This document shows, piece after piece, positions 1 through 13,048 of a stretch of 64,000 nucleotides of DNA (its first letter is position 1; every line of letters begins with the position of its first letter). The notes below the pieces were generated by a model that was given only the letters and a program-made list of their open reading frames with translations, was not told where the DNA came from and did no database searches. Position numbers and translations under genes: made by a program. Source of the stretch: Brachionus manjavacas (taxonomy: Eukaryota; Rotifera; Eurotatoria; Ploima; Brachionidae); assembly GCA_019054805.1 (NCBI GenBank), contig JAHQIY010000003.1:8928001-8992000 (forward strand), read 5' to 3'.

Positions 1-2280
1 GTTAAAGCGTTAGATCTAGCTTGCTTTTGAAATAAATTAAAACTTGAAACGATGCTTTAACTTTTTTAGTCTACTCTTTTTTTCTCATTATTCTTAAATT
101 CAATGACTTGATAAAAAACTTGAAACTAGAGATTTTTGCTTTGATAAAATTTTAATATTGATTAATGAGCACTTATCTTCTATCATAAAAAAGCGTTATT
201 AAATGTCGTGCTAAGATTAGTTTTTAAAAATCCTTTAAAAATTTAGACTATAAGGTTTTTATTAAATATCATGGCTTTATCGTTCAAATAATAAATTTGT
301 TTGCATTGCATACCTAATTTGAAAATTTTTGAAACAAAAATACCATGAGCCTAAAAGCTTTTATCATTTTCTTACACAAACAGCATGATATGAGGTTAAA
401 GAAAAATATTTTAATTCCACATGGAGCTCAGACTGATTTATAAACTGAACCTTAAATACTAATATTTTTCTAGCAAGATATAATGAGCTAAAATTTATTT
501 TCACTCTTTTGTTTTTTCGAAATTATGATTTAGAAAACTAAAATTTTCGTATTAGGAAATGACAGAAATATATTTTTTTAAATTCTCTTTAAATTTGACA
601 TGAAAAATAGCTTCCCGTAATGCATTAAAATTTAACTGCTTTTTCGAGCATAAATTATAGGATTTTGATAAAAAAATTATTCTACTTTTACAACAAAAAA
701 TAAACAATTCTATTTCTCAAAAAACGAAATAAGACATTTAAGCTTTACGAGACATATCTTATTACGTAAATTGCTGAATATTTATCTAAAATCTAGAATA
801 AAATTTTTATTTGTGAACTAAAAAAAATTATTTTGAAAAAGCTTAGAAAATCTGGTTTTTTGAAAACGACTTCTTACAAAAACCTGAATAAGAACTAATT
901 TAAATTTTTTTCAAAATTTAATAATTTCATCTTAATTTGCATGAATCCTTCGGGGATAGAGTTAGCGTAACAATTTGGCCACTTGACTAAACAGGAAAAC
1001 AAATTAAAAAGATCATAATCAAAAATTGATTTTCAAGGAATTATCTCAAATCATTGAACTGAAATTTAATTTAAGCTCAGAATCAAAAATTGAAATTAAA
1101 ACCAGCTTTTTAATGAAAGTGTCAAGTCTATCATAAAATTTTAACTTAAAACTCAACAATTAACTTTTTATTACTTTAATTCATGGTTTTATATTCATAA
1201 AACTTAATTAATCTAAAACTTATGAATAAAAAAATGACAAAACAAATCCGGCTAATTAATTTTCTTCTCAATCAAAAAATTTGAAAAATAAATGATATTT
1301 GTGAAAAAAAATACGCTTCTTATAATTGTGAAAAATTTCTAGCTGGTAAATTTTATACTTTGATTTAAGAATTATGCTTATGTAAAGAGTATGGTATTTC
1401 AGCGATATAAGATTTTGTTTTTACACGATATTCATTAGCTGTTTATTAATTCATTTTTAATTAATAGCATCAACATAACTTTAATTATGAATTTTACACT
1501 AAAAATAATTAGAAATAACCTCAGTTTATATTTATCTATAATTGGTTTTTTATTATTAATTAACTGGTTTGATATTATTTTGCAAAATAAATATTTTTTC
1601 TTAATTTCCTTTAAAGATTTAAAAAAAAATATTAAAAACCATAAAAATGGATAATTTGTTTTTTTTAAGTATTCGATACTTCTCATTTTCTCATTTTAAA
1701 ATGTAAGAAATAAAATAAATTCTGAATTATAATTAAAGAGAAGAATATTTTCAAATTGCAATAGAATGTTTTTGAAAAAGCTGTCACCAAAAAAAAATAA
1801 TATCTTTATTTTTAAAGTAAATAAAATTAATAAAAAACACGTTTTTAAAAATGCTTTAATTACATAAAATTTTATTAATTTTTATCTATTTGATCAAGTA
1901 TTGAAGAAAATAACCAAAGTTATCACATATATAAATGAAAAGTATCTAATCATATAATTTTTTTCATTTAAAAATCAAAGCTATTGAAGTAAATTAATTC
2001 AAATTATTTACAGGATTAATCAATTTTTTCCTTCCTTTGTAATGATAATTTCTAATAGACCTTCACTTCAAAAAATAAAAGAGAGAAGTTTTTGGAGAAC
2101 CTATCTCAATTATATATTTCAATTAATTCAACATTTTGATTAAGAAATTCAAATTAAAAATAAATCATTTTTAATTTTACTTTTGTTTTAATCAAAATAA
2201 AAACACAAACTTGAATGAATCTTTAGAAATCAAAGATTTGGGCAATTTTCTAACTTAACATGAGATCCAATATTTAATTG
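1..2280. other. AT-rich stretch without recognisable gene
   Basis: No open frame with convincing protein content, no RNA gene and no clear repeat was seen. The only sizeable open frame (minus, 1435-1686) is a Lys/Ile/Phe-rich product of AT composition and is judged non-coding. Confidence 0.5.
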
Positions 2281-2873
2281 AATTTTTCCGTGTCTGCGTC
2301 CGCATTAGAAGGGCAACCTTTAAACGGGCGGTCATTTGGCCGTTAAGCCAAGCGGACTAATTTTTGCCAATTTTTTAAAAAAATTTTGAAAAAAATATTT
2401 TAAATTTAAAAAAAATAGCTTATAAAAATGATAAAAAAGTAGAAAATATTTTTTTTATTTTTTTAACACTCGAACACTGAATTTTTTTTATGCGTTAAGT
2501 ACTAGAAGGGTCTTAAAAACCCCTTTAAAAAATATGCTTTTTTGATAACATCAAGTACAATAATTATTCAAATATGTTAAAAAAATATACTGATTAATGA
2601 TATTGATAAAAATAAATCTCTCCTATTAATTTTCATTTTGATTAAAAAAAAAAAAAAATTTTTTTAGTTAAATTTTAAAATTATTCTTAGAATAAATTAA
2701 ATTAAAATACAGGAGAATTTTTTTTTTAAATTCGTATTACTTGTTCTTAACAGTTTTTACAGGTCGATTTAAAAATCTCCTCCCCTACACAAAGATCACA
2801 TGTTAATTGTTTACATTTGTCAAGTAAAGCAAGTAAAGCTCGATTTGTTTCCATTAAGGAAACAAATTGAATT

Positions 2874-3391
2874 TCATAAATTCTTGACTACATGGCTTTG
2901 AGAGGAACATTTTGGCATTAAACACTTCTTGCATAAAAGATGCCGATTAAAGCTATCTCTTTCTCTTTTTGTGAGAAAAGATATGAAAGTATCCACTGCT
3001 TTCTGGTGACAATTGGTACAATTCAATAAAAATTTATCATCTACAAGTCAAAAATCATGAAAAATTCTGACAGTTTGATCTCATTTACGTGTTGGTCTAA
3101 CTTTCTCATCTAAAATTTATCGTTTCCTAGGACTTGCCATTTCTCCGTTCTCAGTTTTTTATCTCGAATTTTTGTCAACGTAAGTTGCTTATTCTTCTTC
3201 AGGTTTATTCACCTGAATATTCATCTGATTCATATTCCGTATTAGGGTTGATTTGGTGTTTCCTTTTTTTCTTTAAAATCATTATCAAAATTTTAATTAT
3301 CATCAAAATCATTATAATTATCATCAGAGACTTTTTGTTCGGTATCATCCGCATTTCTAAGAAGTTCAAGAGCTTGTAAGGTTGCTTTCAT
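2874..3391 (-). pseudogene. piggyBac-like transposase relic, internally deleted
   Basis: Two separated pieces on the minus strand look like the two ends of a piggyBac-type transposase. The upstream piece (ATG at 3391 to the stop at 3293) starts MKATLQALELLRNADD and continues into an acidic Asp-rich stretch, as N-termini of this family often do. The downstream piece (about 3020-2874) carries a cysteine-rich tail with CTNC, then HLLCKKCLMPKC and a following SH, in the style of the C-terminal zinc-binding domain. The sequence between them is full of stops and far too short for the DDD catalytic core, so the core is missing. A GC-richer patch at 2287-2365 and a TTAA followed by an ACTAGAAGGGTC-like motif near 2494 could be terminal sequence, but no matching partner end was found. 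The family call rests on residue pattern only. Confidence 0.4.
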
Positions 3392-3479
3392 CGAGACTTG
3401 GTTCAAAAAGTTATTATTTAATAAAGGAATTATCGAAATGTAGTAGAGTTTGGAATTAAAAGCATAATTAGCCATGTCT

Positions 3480-5055
3480 TTACTTCATTTTACAAAAAAA
3501 TAATACAATATTAATGGAGGGTATATTGTATTATTTATTACATAAACATTTCTTATTACCTATTTCTGAAAACTGATAAAAAATATTCGGAATTTTTATT
3601 CTTGGCAAAAAGAGGAAAAATGTGCATTATAACAATAAATTAGATTCCTTCTTGGTCAAAGAATTCAAATTTTTTAATTTGAACCATTACACCAAGCTGT
3701 TTCTTTTAAATTAACAAAAAAAAAAAAATGAAACTAATATTTTAGTTAAAAATAAACAAGGATTGGCGCAGCAAATTAAAAAAAAAATCTTTAAAGTGCG
3801 AAAAAAGTAATTTGATTCATTGATTTATACTTTATTTTATTTCTTAATAATCAAAGAACAAAAGATTTAAAATATTTTGAACTCTATTAGGTTAAAAATT
3901 TAAAAAAGTCTGTTCGATATTTCTATTAAAACTTGTTTTCAATATTTCGTCAAAAAATAAAAAGGTGCATTAAAAATTTTACAATTTTTAAAAAAAGATA
4001 ACCAGAAAAGTAACAAAAGGTGAGATTTTATTTAAAGAGATATTTTGAATATAATCCTGATTGATTTTTTATTGATAAAACCAATTCTTTTATGGGCTTT
4101 TATTGATATTATGATTTATTGAAAATTTAAATAGAAAAAAAACTTTTCTGAAATCTTGCTACAAAGTTTAAGAATAATAAAATGAGTTTATGCTTCCAAA
4201 GCCCAATCACTGCCATGTTGTCGATTTGTTACTTAATGCTACATGGTCGGCCATCTAAAAGAAAATGCAACAAGGAAGCTGCCGCTTCGCTTTAGTTATA
4301 ATAAATAATTAATTTGTTAAAAAAAACTTTCTGAGTCTTAAAATCCTTTAAATCAGCCTTCAAAAACAGCTAAAATATCTGTTCTCTTAAATACTTTTTG
4401 AATATCGAATAAAAGCAAAATATCTACTAAAAAATATAGTTTCCAAGGGTATGAGAAATCGGCATAAAAAACAGAAAGTGCAAATGAAAATTTTTCAAAA
4501 TAATGCGTTTTTTATGTAAAGAAAAAAATCAAAAAATTTTTAATTAATTCTTAACATAAAAAGATTTCAAGAAATTTTTAAAGTTATTAAATTGTATTAT
4601 TTTTAATTTGTTATGTGATTTTTTATTAACTATGCTCTAATTTTTTAATTATTAAAAAATATTACTACTACAACTACTAATAAAAAATATTTGATTAAAC
4701 AGCAGATGCTAGCTAGTTTGAATTGTAATTAAAAGGTCAAGCTTGAGAAAAAACTTTTTTAATTTGGGTTGCTGCCAAAGGAATCTCAGAGCCATCGCTG
4801 AAATGGTAATGAATTTAATGAGATCGTTTGCCAAGACTAATGTCTGAGGAGAAGATTGCTTCCCTTCATCAATAAGTATCATCTTCATCGGATTGACAAA
4901 ATTCGAAGAAATAATATATTGTCACTTTTGTTTTGTCTTCATTTTTTAAAAGTAAAGTAGTTATGACTTTTTAAAAAATTCCGGAAACTTTGTCTTCACC
5001 CGTTAGTTAATGATTGAGACTAAAAAAAATTATGGAAAAATCAAAAAATAAGTGA
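3480..5055. other. Intergenic, no recognised gene
   Basis: AT-rich sequence with many stops in all frames. At 4730-4900 the minus strand shows a short protein-like stretch (HFSDGSEIPLAATQ) broken by stops. It may be an old transposon fragment but was not identified. Confidence 0.4.
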
Positions 5056-5367
5056 ATTTACTAATTATAAAGGAAATTCTAAAAGGACAAAAAAGTTATT
5101 CTTATTTTTCTTGAGATTTTTCAAAATGCAAACATTTTTTTAAAATTTGAAGCTATTTTTTTCTAAAATAAAAAAACGTAATTTTACGTAAATTTATGTA
5201 AAACATAAAACCCCAATTAGTAAATTTACTTAAAATTTAGTAAAAAAAAAGTAAAAATAAGTAAAAAACTTGAAAAAATGTTAATTTTATTCTGTTTTGA
5301 CTTCCAAAAATAAATTTTTTACTTTTTGGTTCAGTAAAATATTGCCAAAAAAATCTATATTCTATTT
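5056..5367 (+). repeat. Left arm of a long inverted repeat
   Basis: This segment is repeated in reverse complement at about 7502-7813 with only scattered differences. Shared landmarks are the GGAAATTCTAAAAGGAC block at the outer end, CCCCAATTAGTAAATTTACT in the middle and CAGTAAAATATTGCC at the inner end. Both arms are rich in TTTACGTAAA-type motifs. The arms enclose about 2.1 kb with remains of at least two different transposons. Confidence 0.75.
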
Positions 5368-5390
5368 TTTCAAGGTGGCTCTATTCAGTG

Positions 5391-6060
5391 GCGTAGCTAA
5401 ATTGTTGCGAAGAGGGGGGGCCACCCCCCTTTTGAGGTCAAAAAAAAATTTAACATATTATTAAATCTTTTTTTTGCCTTTTTAGCAATTAAACTTGTCT
5501 TTAAATAATTGTTTTATTTGACAATTGACGTATCCCTTAAATAATTATTTTATAAATTTTACAATGGTCAAAAATCGTTTAGGGCCGTACATTGATCTTT
5601 TGATCAAGAAAAGCTTTTAACTGAGTTAGAGCTTTGGTTTCAATTTAAAAAGTCACAAAATTTTATTTTTGATGAGATATCAAAAGAACAAAAGCTGATG
5701 AGATTAGTAGAATTTTTTTTGAGACCGAATGTAATTGGCATATTTCCGAATATTTTCGATTTATTTCGAATTTATTTAACTGTACCGATTTCGAATGCGA
5801 ATTCAGAGAGATCTTTCTTCGTTCTAAAGCGCTTGAAAGATTACTAAAGGAATACAAAAGCGACTTGGGGACATATGCTTGATTAATATTGAACCAGAAG
5901 AAGCTGATAATGTAGATTTGGAAAAAATAATTGATTGTTTTGCTTTAGAAAAAAGCAGAAGATTGAAAGTTTTTTATTATGTAAAATTTTTTGTTAAATT
6001 AAATCCGAGTTTTAATAATTGTACAATAAATAATAAAGATGATTATAATTGAACCATAAA
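5391..6060 (+). pseudogene. hAT transposase relic (C-terminal part)
   Basis: The element probably begins with CAGTGGCGTAGCTA at 5391, a terminal motif seen in many hAT transposons. About 250 bp downstream the plus strand encodes the hAT C-terminal dimerisation region: around 5730-5850 it reads IFPNIFDLFRIYLTVPISNA followed by NSERSFFVLKRLKDY, matching the family pattern of a Leu-rich stretch, P(V/I)SNA and ERSF. A stop and frame breaks follow, and decayed coding then continues (INIEPEEADNVDLEKIIDCF) to about 5990. The catalytic N-terminal half is missing. The copy sits just inside the left arm of the long inverted repeat. Confidence 0.65.
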
Positions 6061-6247
6061 TTTTTTTAAAAAAAAAGTGGAGGCTTGATCAAGCTGTGTT
6101 TAAGTCGCTTTAAGATGGCACACATTTTTTCAAATAAGCTAAAAAAGATTTTAAAATTTAATATTTTTGTTATACTTTAATTAAATTTTGATACCTTTAA
6201 TTACTAAAAGTGATTTGCTATCATTTTTTTGATAATATCCAAGTGTT

Positions 6248-6690
6248 TCATTGATCTAGGAATTTTTCCCTTATCTTCTTTCGTAATTCATTTGTGAAAT
6301 CCTTCTGAGAATCTATAAAGAAATTGTCAATAATTTTATAATAAATATTTTTTAATTTCTTACATATTATAGAAAGATCTTCATCAGATTTTATCAACTC
6401 AAGTGTTGCTGCTCTTCGCTTTAGTCGAGGAGAAATCAATGTTTCAATCTGAGCAGTATTAATTGCTTTCTTTGCTCTCTTCTTTTTCCTGTATTTCACT
6501 TATTTTATTGATATCCACAATAGCATGCCTTTGATTAAGATGAAAAAATGAATTCGTACCATCAGGAATATCAAAATTATAAGGATGATCATTATTATCA
6601 TCATTTTGCTTTAATTTTTGATTTATTTTCCTTCCTCTTTCTCTTCAAAGTCTGAGTTGCTTGAATCGGATACTTTTTTATAATCTAGAA
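6248..6690 (-). pseudogene. Broken unrecognised ORF inside the inverted repeat
   Basis: The minus strand carries two adjoining pieces with natural-looking protein composition. The upstream piece (about 6690-6490) includes YNFDIPDGTNSFFHLNQRHA after one in-frame stop. The downstream piece (6499-6248) is Lys-rich, includes SPRLKRRAATLELIKSDEDL and ends in a charged helix-like tail. They lie in different frames, so at least one frameshift separates them. No family was recognised. Its position between hAT and Tc1-type relics suggests part of a transposon ORF, but a decayed host gene is possible. Confidence 0.35.
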
Positions 6691-6849
6691 AATATATTTC
6701 TTCCAAAAGCGTAAGTTAATAAATTTTATTTTGAAAAATTCTAACAAAAGCGAAATATACAAGGTTAAAAAAAACGATCATTGCCAAATTCAATCATCCA
6801 ATATATTAAGATTTTTTTTTAATTTCTAAAATTGATATTAATTAAAAAA

Positions 6850-7505
6850 AATTAGAAACGAACGATAAAAATAAATGGACTTGAAGCTTCTCAAAAAGTT
6901 TCTCTCAAAATAGAAAAAAAATTTGGTATAAAATGTATCCGCAGTGTAATTAGGAAGTATAGATTTAAACTAGGTTAAGAAATTTTTTTTAAATTATAAA
7001 ATAACAGCTTAAATTAAGGATTTAGACTGAGATGTTTAAGAAAAATTCCAAGGCTTACAGACTTTCAGAAGCTTCAATGTTTGATTTGGTGTCATTGTTA
7101 CAGGGACTGTGATTTCAAAGAATACATTTTCGTTGATGAGACAACAGTTGTAGTTTTTGATCAGCCATTTTATCATCTTAGATTATCAACTCCGAATTCC
7201 CCTAACATTTATATAACATTTTTCTTTATGCAGTACAATGGTGTTTTTATACAAAAATGTTTAGCTTTTTAAGTGTAATTTAGATTCAAAATTATATAAA
7301 GATATTTTAGCCGAAAATTTAATACCATTCATAACTAAAAATAATTCAAATATTTTTAAATTAAATCAAGACAATGATCTAAAGCATAAATCTGTTATTT
7401 GCAGTGATTTTTTAGAAAGAAACAGGATAAACTGGGTTGGCACTTGAATATATTTAAATATTTTTAAGAGCATTTAACAGGTAAGGACTCCGCCAAATTC
7501 TCCAG
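6850..7505 (+). pseudogene. Tc1/IS630-type transposase relic
   Basis: Decayed coding in shifting frames resembles a DDE_3 transposase. FVDETTVVVF at 7132-7161 would hold the first catalytic Asp. LDSKLYKDILAENLIPF followed by LNQDNDLKHKSVICSDFLE (about 7278-7425) matches the second-Asp region (Q-D-N-D/G-x-x-H). INWV and then TPPNSPE (about 7430-7507) match the segment just before the third acidic residue. The reading stops at the inner edge of the right inverted-repeat arm, so the last part of the transposase is cut off there. Confidence 0.6.
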
Positions 7506-7813
7506 AATAGATTTTTTTGGCAATATTTTACTGAACCAAAAAGTAAAAAATTTATTTTTGGAAGTCAAAACAGAATAAAATTAACATTTTTTCAAGTTTT
7601 TTACTTATTTTTACTTTTTTTTTTACTAAATTTTAAGTAAATTTACTAATTGGGGTTTTATGTTTTACATACATTTACGTAAAATTACGTTTTTTTATTT
7701 TAGAAAAAAATAGCTTCAAATTTTAAAAAATGTTTGCATTTAGAAAAATTTCAAGAAAAATAAGAAAAACAGCAACTATTTTGGTCCTTTTAGAATTTCC
7801 TGTATAATGATTA
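7502..7813 (-). repeat. Right arm of the long inverted repeat
   Basis: Reverse complement of 5056-5367 with scattered substitutions and small indels. The inner end truncates the Tc1-type transposase relic. Just outside, at 7805-7970, several TACGTAA-like motifs continue the same sequence character. Confidence 0.75.
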
Positions 7814-7814
7814 A

Positions 7815-10800
7815 ATTTACGTAAAATAACGGAAATTATCGTATAATTACATCAATAAACGTTAATTTCCAAAATTATCTTTACGTAAAAATGCGTATTT
7901 TTACTTTTTTATACGTAAATATACGCCAATAATCGTTATTTTAGGTAAATTCTCGTAAAATCATCACGGCGTAGCAGTACTGTAAATGAAATAAGGTATT
8001 TCATTTTTTAGTATAAGAATTAATTATAAAACGTCAATAAATAATCAAAATAAATATTAAGTTGAAATATTAAAAGTAATAATGACGGCTCAAAATGGTG
8101 ATTAAAAAACGATGACACTTAAAATTAATTTAATTAAAATATCAAGATAAAATAACTTGATAAGTTATTGATCTAAAACTAAAACTTTTAGTATTGAATA
8201 TTTTTAAAATTTTTTTATCTGCAACTTAATCCTTAACTTTGCTATTTAAAAAAAAATCAATTTTAATAATTTGATTTTATTTTACCTTGGCATTTAAAAA
8301 CAAAATGTTTAAACGATTTATAATTTTTGAATTTAGAAACCTGATATACTGGGGGTAAAGTTGATAGTTGATATTTTAAAGAAATAAATGATAATATTGG
8401 TTCTACTGAAGTCATTGCGTGGTATAAACCTGATATTTGTGTTTAAATATTTGCATCTTATACGGTATAATGTTCACATATTGCGGTGGTCAATTTCTTG
8501 GGTCTCAGATAATGAAGTCGACATGATACCATTAATCGATAAATTGAGGGACTGATACATTTTTTAACATACCCATGTTTTTTTAGAATTTAATTTTAAT
8601 TAAATAGTCAATAAAAAAAAAAATCAAGACATTTATTTTAGATTTTAGAATTTGTTTTAGATAAATTAAATGTTTTAAGATGGAAATTGATTTTTCAGAT
8701 AGTCTGTTTGTCTTTATTGAACAGAATTCTAATTTTAAATTCTTCATTTGAAAAATTAATATTTGGTTGTTTTTTTGGGACGAAAAAATTTAAAAACCAT
8801 AAATTTTTAAATTTATTTAAGTATTGACAGAATAATTGATATTCGTTTATTTATGAAATATTTTAGTTTTCAATTATTCAGGAATTATTGATTAATTTAC
8901 GTAAATATTTAAAAAAAAAAGTAATTTTGGTCTAATAAAATTCCGTTCAAAATGTTAGATATTATATAAGGATTAACCTATCAATTTAGGTTTTTAGATC
9001 TGGTCAATTTCTTTATTAAAAAAGGCGATAATTTTTTTAGAATAAATAATTTTTTAATTCTTATACTTTTAGATTTTAAATGTGATTATTAAATAATTTT
9101 TTTTTTCAAGTCTAAAATAAAATTGTATTGAAAGCTAAAATTTATGAGCATATTCACTTAACTTCGACTATTTGTATACTTGATACTTAATAAAAAGATT
9201 TTTAAATTCCATTAAGTCAATGATGAGTCAGAAAATCGTGTTGATACGCCTAGGCACGATCCAAAAATCCAGCAATATTTGTTAAGAAATAAATCTTGAA
9301 AAACAAGTTAATTTTAAATCTATCATTAATTAATTTTATTAATTGATATAAACAATCGAAAAAGCTTGGCAAATTATTTTATTTAATTTGAGAACGCAAA
9401 AAGTGGGATTTTATTTACAAAATTTTTTGAAAAGTTTTCTATTTACTTGGAAAAGCCTTCTAAATTTATTTTAATTGTTTGTCAATAGAACCGAAAACAA
9501 GTTTGCTCAGTTTATGACATAAAATTTTGCTTTTTGAAATGTAAACACCAATTTTACAAACGAGGAAGAGAACGCGTCATTAGAATTAATCAGTCTAATT
9601 TTAAGACCTAAATCCATCTATAAATTGGTCTTTAAAGAATCGGATTTTCTCTCAGAATTAAATGAAACAAATTTTTGAAACATTTTGGAAATTTTTTCTG
9701 GAAAATCAATCATCATTTTAATTCCAAAGATAGCTAGATTTTACATATAAATAAATAATTTCTTATTTTCTCCATCAGTATTTTATTTAACCAAAAAAAA
9801 GTTTAAAATGAGAGTTTGTTCGCAGAAAATAATTTTTGGTCACGTTCAAATATGTGACTCGAGATAAATGACGTAGGTTTAGAATAAAAGAGGTTAATAG
9901 GGATAAAATTTCGAAAAACACTTCCCGAAGCCTTTTCAATCAGTAGAGCATAATTATTACTGTTTTGACAACCAAATATTTATTTTATTAAGTAGAAAAT
10001 CAATCTATCAATTTATCTTTTTGTGCGAGCTTATTTCAAGTATTTGAGAGTCCTTTGTTTTTCTAGTCATTAAAAGCCTTTTAGCGTTCCACAAATGATT
10101 TTCTACCACGATCTCGAACCCATATAAATTTGGATACAAATTATATGATTCCTTAGCATAGATAAAATTAATTTGATTTAGAGTAATTAAAGTCTAAAAG
10201 ATAATTTTATTATTTTGATTATTACGAAAGACCAAAATAATTGCTTTTTTTAATGATTTAAAATTAAATTTCCGATCTTTTTTAAGTCAAATTAAAATCG
10301 AAATCGGTTTCTAATTTTTTTCTAAAAATAATTTCCTAACAAAAGCTATCAAATGCTCATATTTTGTGGACTTAATCACCAATATGAAACAAGAAAGCAA
10401 TTACTGTAATTCTTTAATTACCGATTTTCGTTCTTGTTGAGATATTTAAAAAGAAAAAATAACTAGGATAAATATTGTAAAAAAAGTGAGAGTATTTGTT
10501 CTGTCGCTTTCATAATCCGAAAGACAAAATCAAAATATTTGTTTTTAAATGAATCATTTAAAATGGTAAATCTATTTAAATATCCTCAACTAATCTCAAA
10601 CCTAATTATCCAAATCCTATTTGTGAAATTATAGCTTAAGCAGCAAACTAAGGTGAAAAAAGACCAATTTGCCAAGCTTACAAAATTTTTTACATAATCA
10701 AATTTCTTAATATTTCTCATACTTTCTACTCGTGGCAATTATGGGATCAAATGGACTAATTTTTTTTTCTTGGAAGAATTAATTACCAAAATTTTTAATT

Positions 10801-10890
10801 AGATTGCCAAATCCACTAGCATAAAATACCTTGTTAAAAAGTAATTATTTTTTATTTTATTAGATTTTTTAAAAAGAAATCAGCCGAAAT
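7815..10890. other. Intergenic, no recognised gene
   Basis: AT-rich sequence with stops in all frames. No coding region, RNA gene or clear transposon terminus was supported. Confidence 0.45.
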
Positions 10891-10898
10891 ATCAAAAA

Positions 10899-11213
10899 AT
10901 GAGTCTAATCAAGAGCATAGTAATTTTAATGGTAGCATGTTTATATGTTTCAAAGGTGGTCAGTTACCCTATGTCATCGATTGAAGATGACACGCATCCT
11001 GCCAGAGCCAAAAGTCATTTTATTAGCGCCAATGAGTTAAAAAAGGAAATTTTCAAAGAGCTGCTCAGTAAATTATTAGAAGATAGCTACGAGTCAATTG
11101 GTAATGATGAACTTAAACGGGACTTGACAGACTACCTATTTTCGAAAAAAAGTCTGAGTAATATTTCTGCCAAAAGGGGCATGAAAGGAGTGGCTCTTGG
11201 CTTCGGAAAATAA
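10899..11213 (+). CDS. Neuropeptide-type precursor, predicted GMKGVALGF-amide
   Basis: Single-exon ORF of 104 residues. Residues 1-22 are a signal peptide (hydrophobic core SIVILMVACLYV, likely cut before YP). A Lys/Glu-rich spacer follows, and the protein ends with the dibasic pair KR at 92-93, the nine residues GMKGVALGF, then Gly-Lys. This is the layout of a secreted peptide hormone: cleavage after KR, trimming of the last Lys, and conversion of Gly103 to a C-terminal amide. Other possible cuts are KR 73-74 and KK 83-84. The N-terminal G(M/F)K and C-terminal GF-amide recall allatotropins, but the peptide is shorter and sits at the C-terminus, so homology is uncertain. No cysteines lie in the mature region. 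An AATAAA signal occurs near 11305. Role as a signalling peptide: likely. Family: open. Confidence 0.7.
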   Translation: MSLIKSIVILMVACLYVSKVVSYPMSSIEDDTHPARAKSHFISANELKKEIFKELLSKLLEDSYESIGNDELKRDLTDYLFSKKSLSNISAKRGMKGVALGFGK

Positions 11214-11329
11214 TCAGCTTATAATTTTTTATTTTTTTTAAGTTTAATTACTTGTATTTTGATGTTATTATCTGATTATTATTTTTAATTATGTTGTTCA
11301 AAACTAAATAAAATTGATAAATAAAATTT

Positions 11330-13048
11330 TTTTCTAGTTCATTTTTTTGAGCTTTTAAATAAAATGGATTTATTAGTTCCAATTTTAGAATCCTAAAATG
11401 TAAAAAAATTAATTTTTAACTTCTCTTATTAATCTTATTAGTCTATCCAATACTAATAATTGATGAGACAACAAAATTCATTACATCAAGAAGGCTTCGC
11501 TACAAGCAGAAAAAAGCATTTGAAAAAAAACCTGAATAAAGATCTTTTATTTAAATTCCTTTTTAAAAAAATAATTTCATATTGGTTTCTTTAAATATTA
11601 TGACTCTGATTTTCTTTTCACAATAATTACTTGCCAGACCCTCTCATATTGAAACGGAAATAAAACAAAAGTGAATTGTATTTCCTTCAAAACAATCTAG
11701 GGTCATGTTTAATTTGTCTTATCGAAAATTTGGATAAAAATTCAATTTCTTTAAAAAATAAATGGGAAATTTTTTTATTTTTTATAAAAAAAGATTTACT
11801 AGTTTTCAATTGAAATATAAAGATAGAAGAGAATATGTAAGAAACAGAAAAATAAATGAAAAGTTTAAAATGTACTTTGAAAATCTATTTAGCATTAAAT
11901 TCAAGCATTAATTAACAAAGTACTTTACTTTTTTATAGTTTTAAAATCGTAGTTTTTTAAATTAAGGAATTTTAGAAGAAAATATAAAAAAAAATTTAAA
12001 TAAAATATCCAATAAAATATTTTCAAATAAAAATGATAAATTAAATAAAAAAACTAAATTAGCTAATAAATTAATTTTAATTTGTTTTAAATTTTTAAAC
12101 AAAATTTTCAGTATTTTTAAAATTATTTTCACAAATTGTCACATTTTTTGTAAAATTGGTCAACCACACCTATAAGATCAACACGTTAAGAAGTTTAAAT
12201 GTCAACACATTTTTTGATTCTTTTCTCTTGATGGTTTTTATTACTTAATCACATCAATAGTTAAAATTTGTTAATAATCTATTAAGGTAATCGATTTTTT
12301 TTCACGTTTTAGCTTTTGATTGAACAAATTTTATATATATTATTGTTATTAAAAAAATTTATTCATCACAGTGTGCACGAAAAATAGGATAAATCTCAAT
12401 TATTCAAAAGAAAGTAAAATATTACTTTATTTGACTGCTCCTTCAGATTTAAAAATTTAATTTGAACTAAAATTTCAATAAAATAGATAAAAAAATAAAA
12501 TTTTGAGAAAAATATAAAAAGTTAAGCAAGAAAATCAAGTCAATCGAATTATGACATGTATTAATGGTTTAAAATGTTTGTTGGTTCTGGAAATAAAGAG
12601 GATTGTTTGAGATGATAAAAAGAGAAAATTTTTGTTGATCTAATTTAATTTAAATAATATAGACGAAAAGATCAAAATTAAAAAAAAAACTGGTTCTCTT
12701 TTTTAATATTTACATTTTTTGAGCTTATTTTTTAGGACATTTTGTAACAACAAATTTTAGATATTATCTTTTTTATCTTTCTCAATGCAACAAGTTTCTA
12801 TAGCTTGATGACTTTTTAATTTCGAAATAAAATTATTTAAAAATTGGCAAAAAACTGCTAAAGCTCCTTTGGCCTATGAGTTTAAAATTTGAGCACTTTG
12901 GTTAATTTAATTATTTTTCAAAATTTTTTATTTTTATAATGATAATTCACAATGACCTACTGTTGTAAGCTTTTTCGATTACATCATGTAATTTAATGGC
13001 ACAAGTTCCAAACAGCTGATTATTAAGAAATTATAGTTTTGGTCCTCT
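11330..13048. other. Intergenic with one copy of a ~200-bp dispersed repeat
   Basis: No gene recognised. The segment 11812-12013 recurs in the same orientation at 13614-13835 with substitutions and small indels; both share GATAGAAGAGAATAT and AATTAAGGAATTTTAGAAG. Confidence 0.5.

Noticed and set aside
1435-1686. 83-codon minus-strand frame
   Set aside because: Composition is Lys/Ile/Leu/Phe from AT-rich DNA, with no motif and no splice partner.
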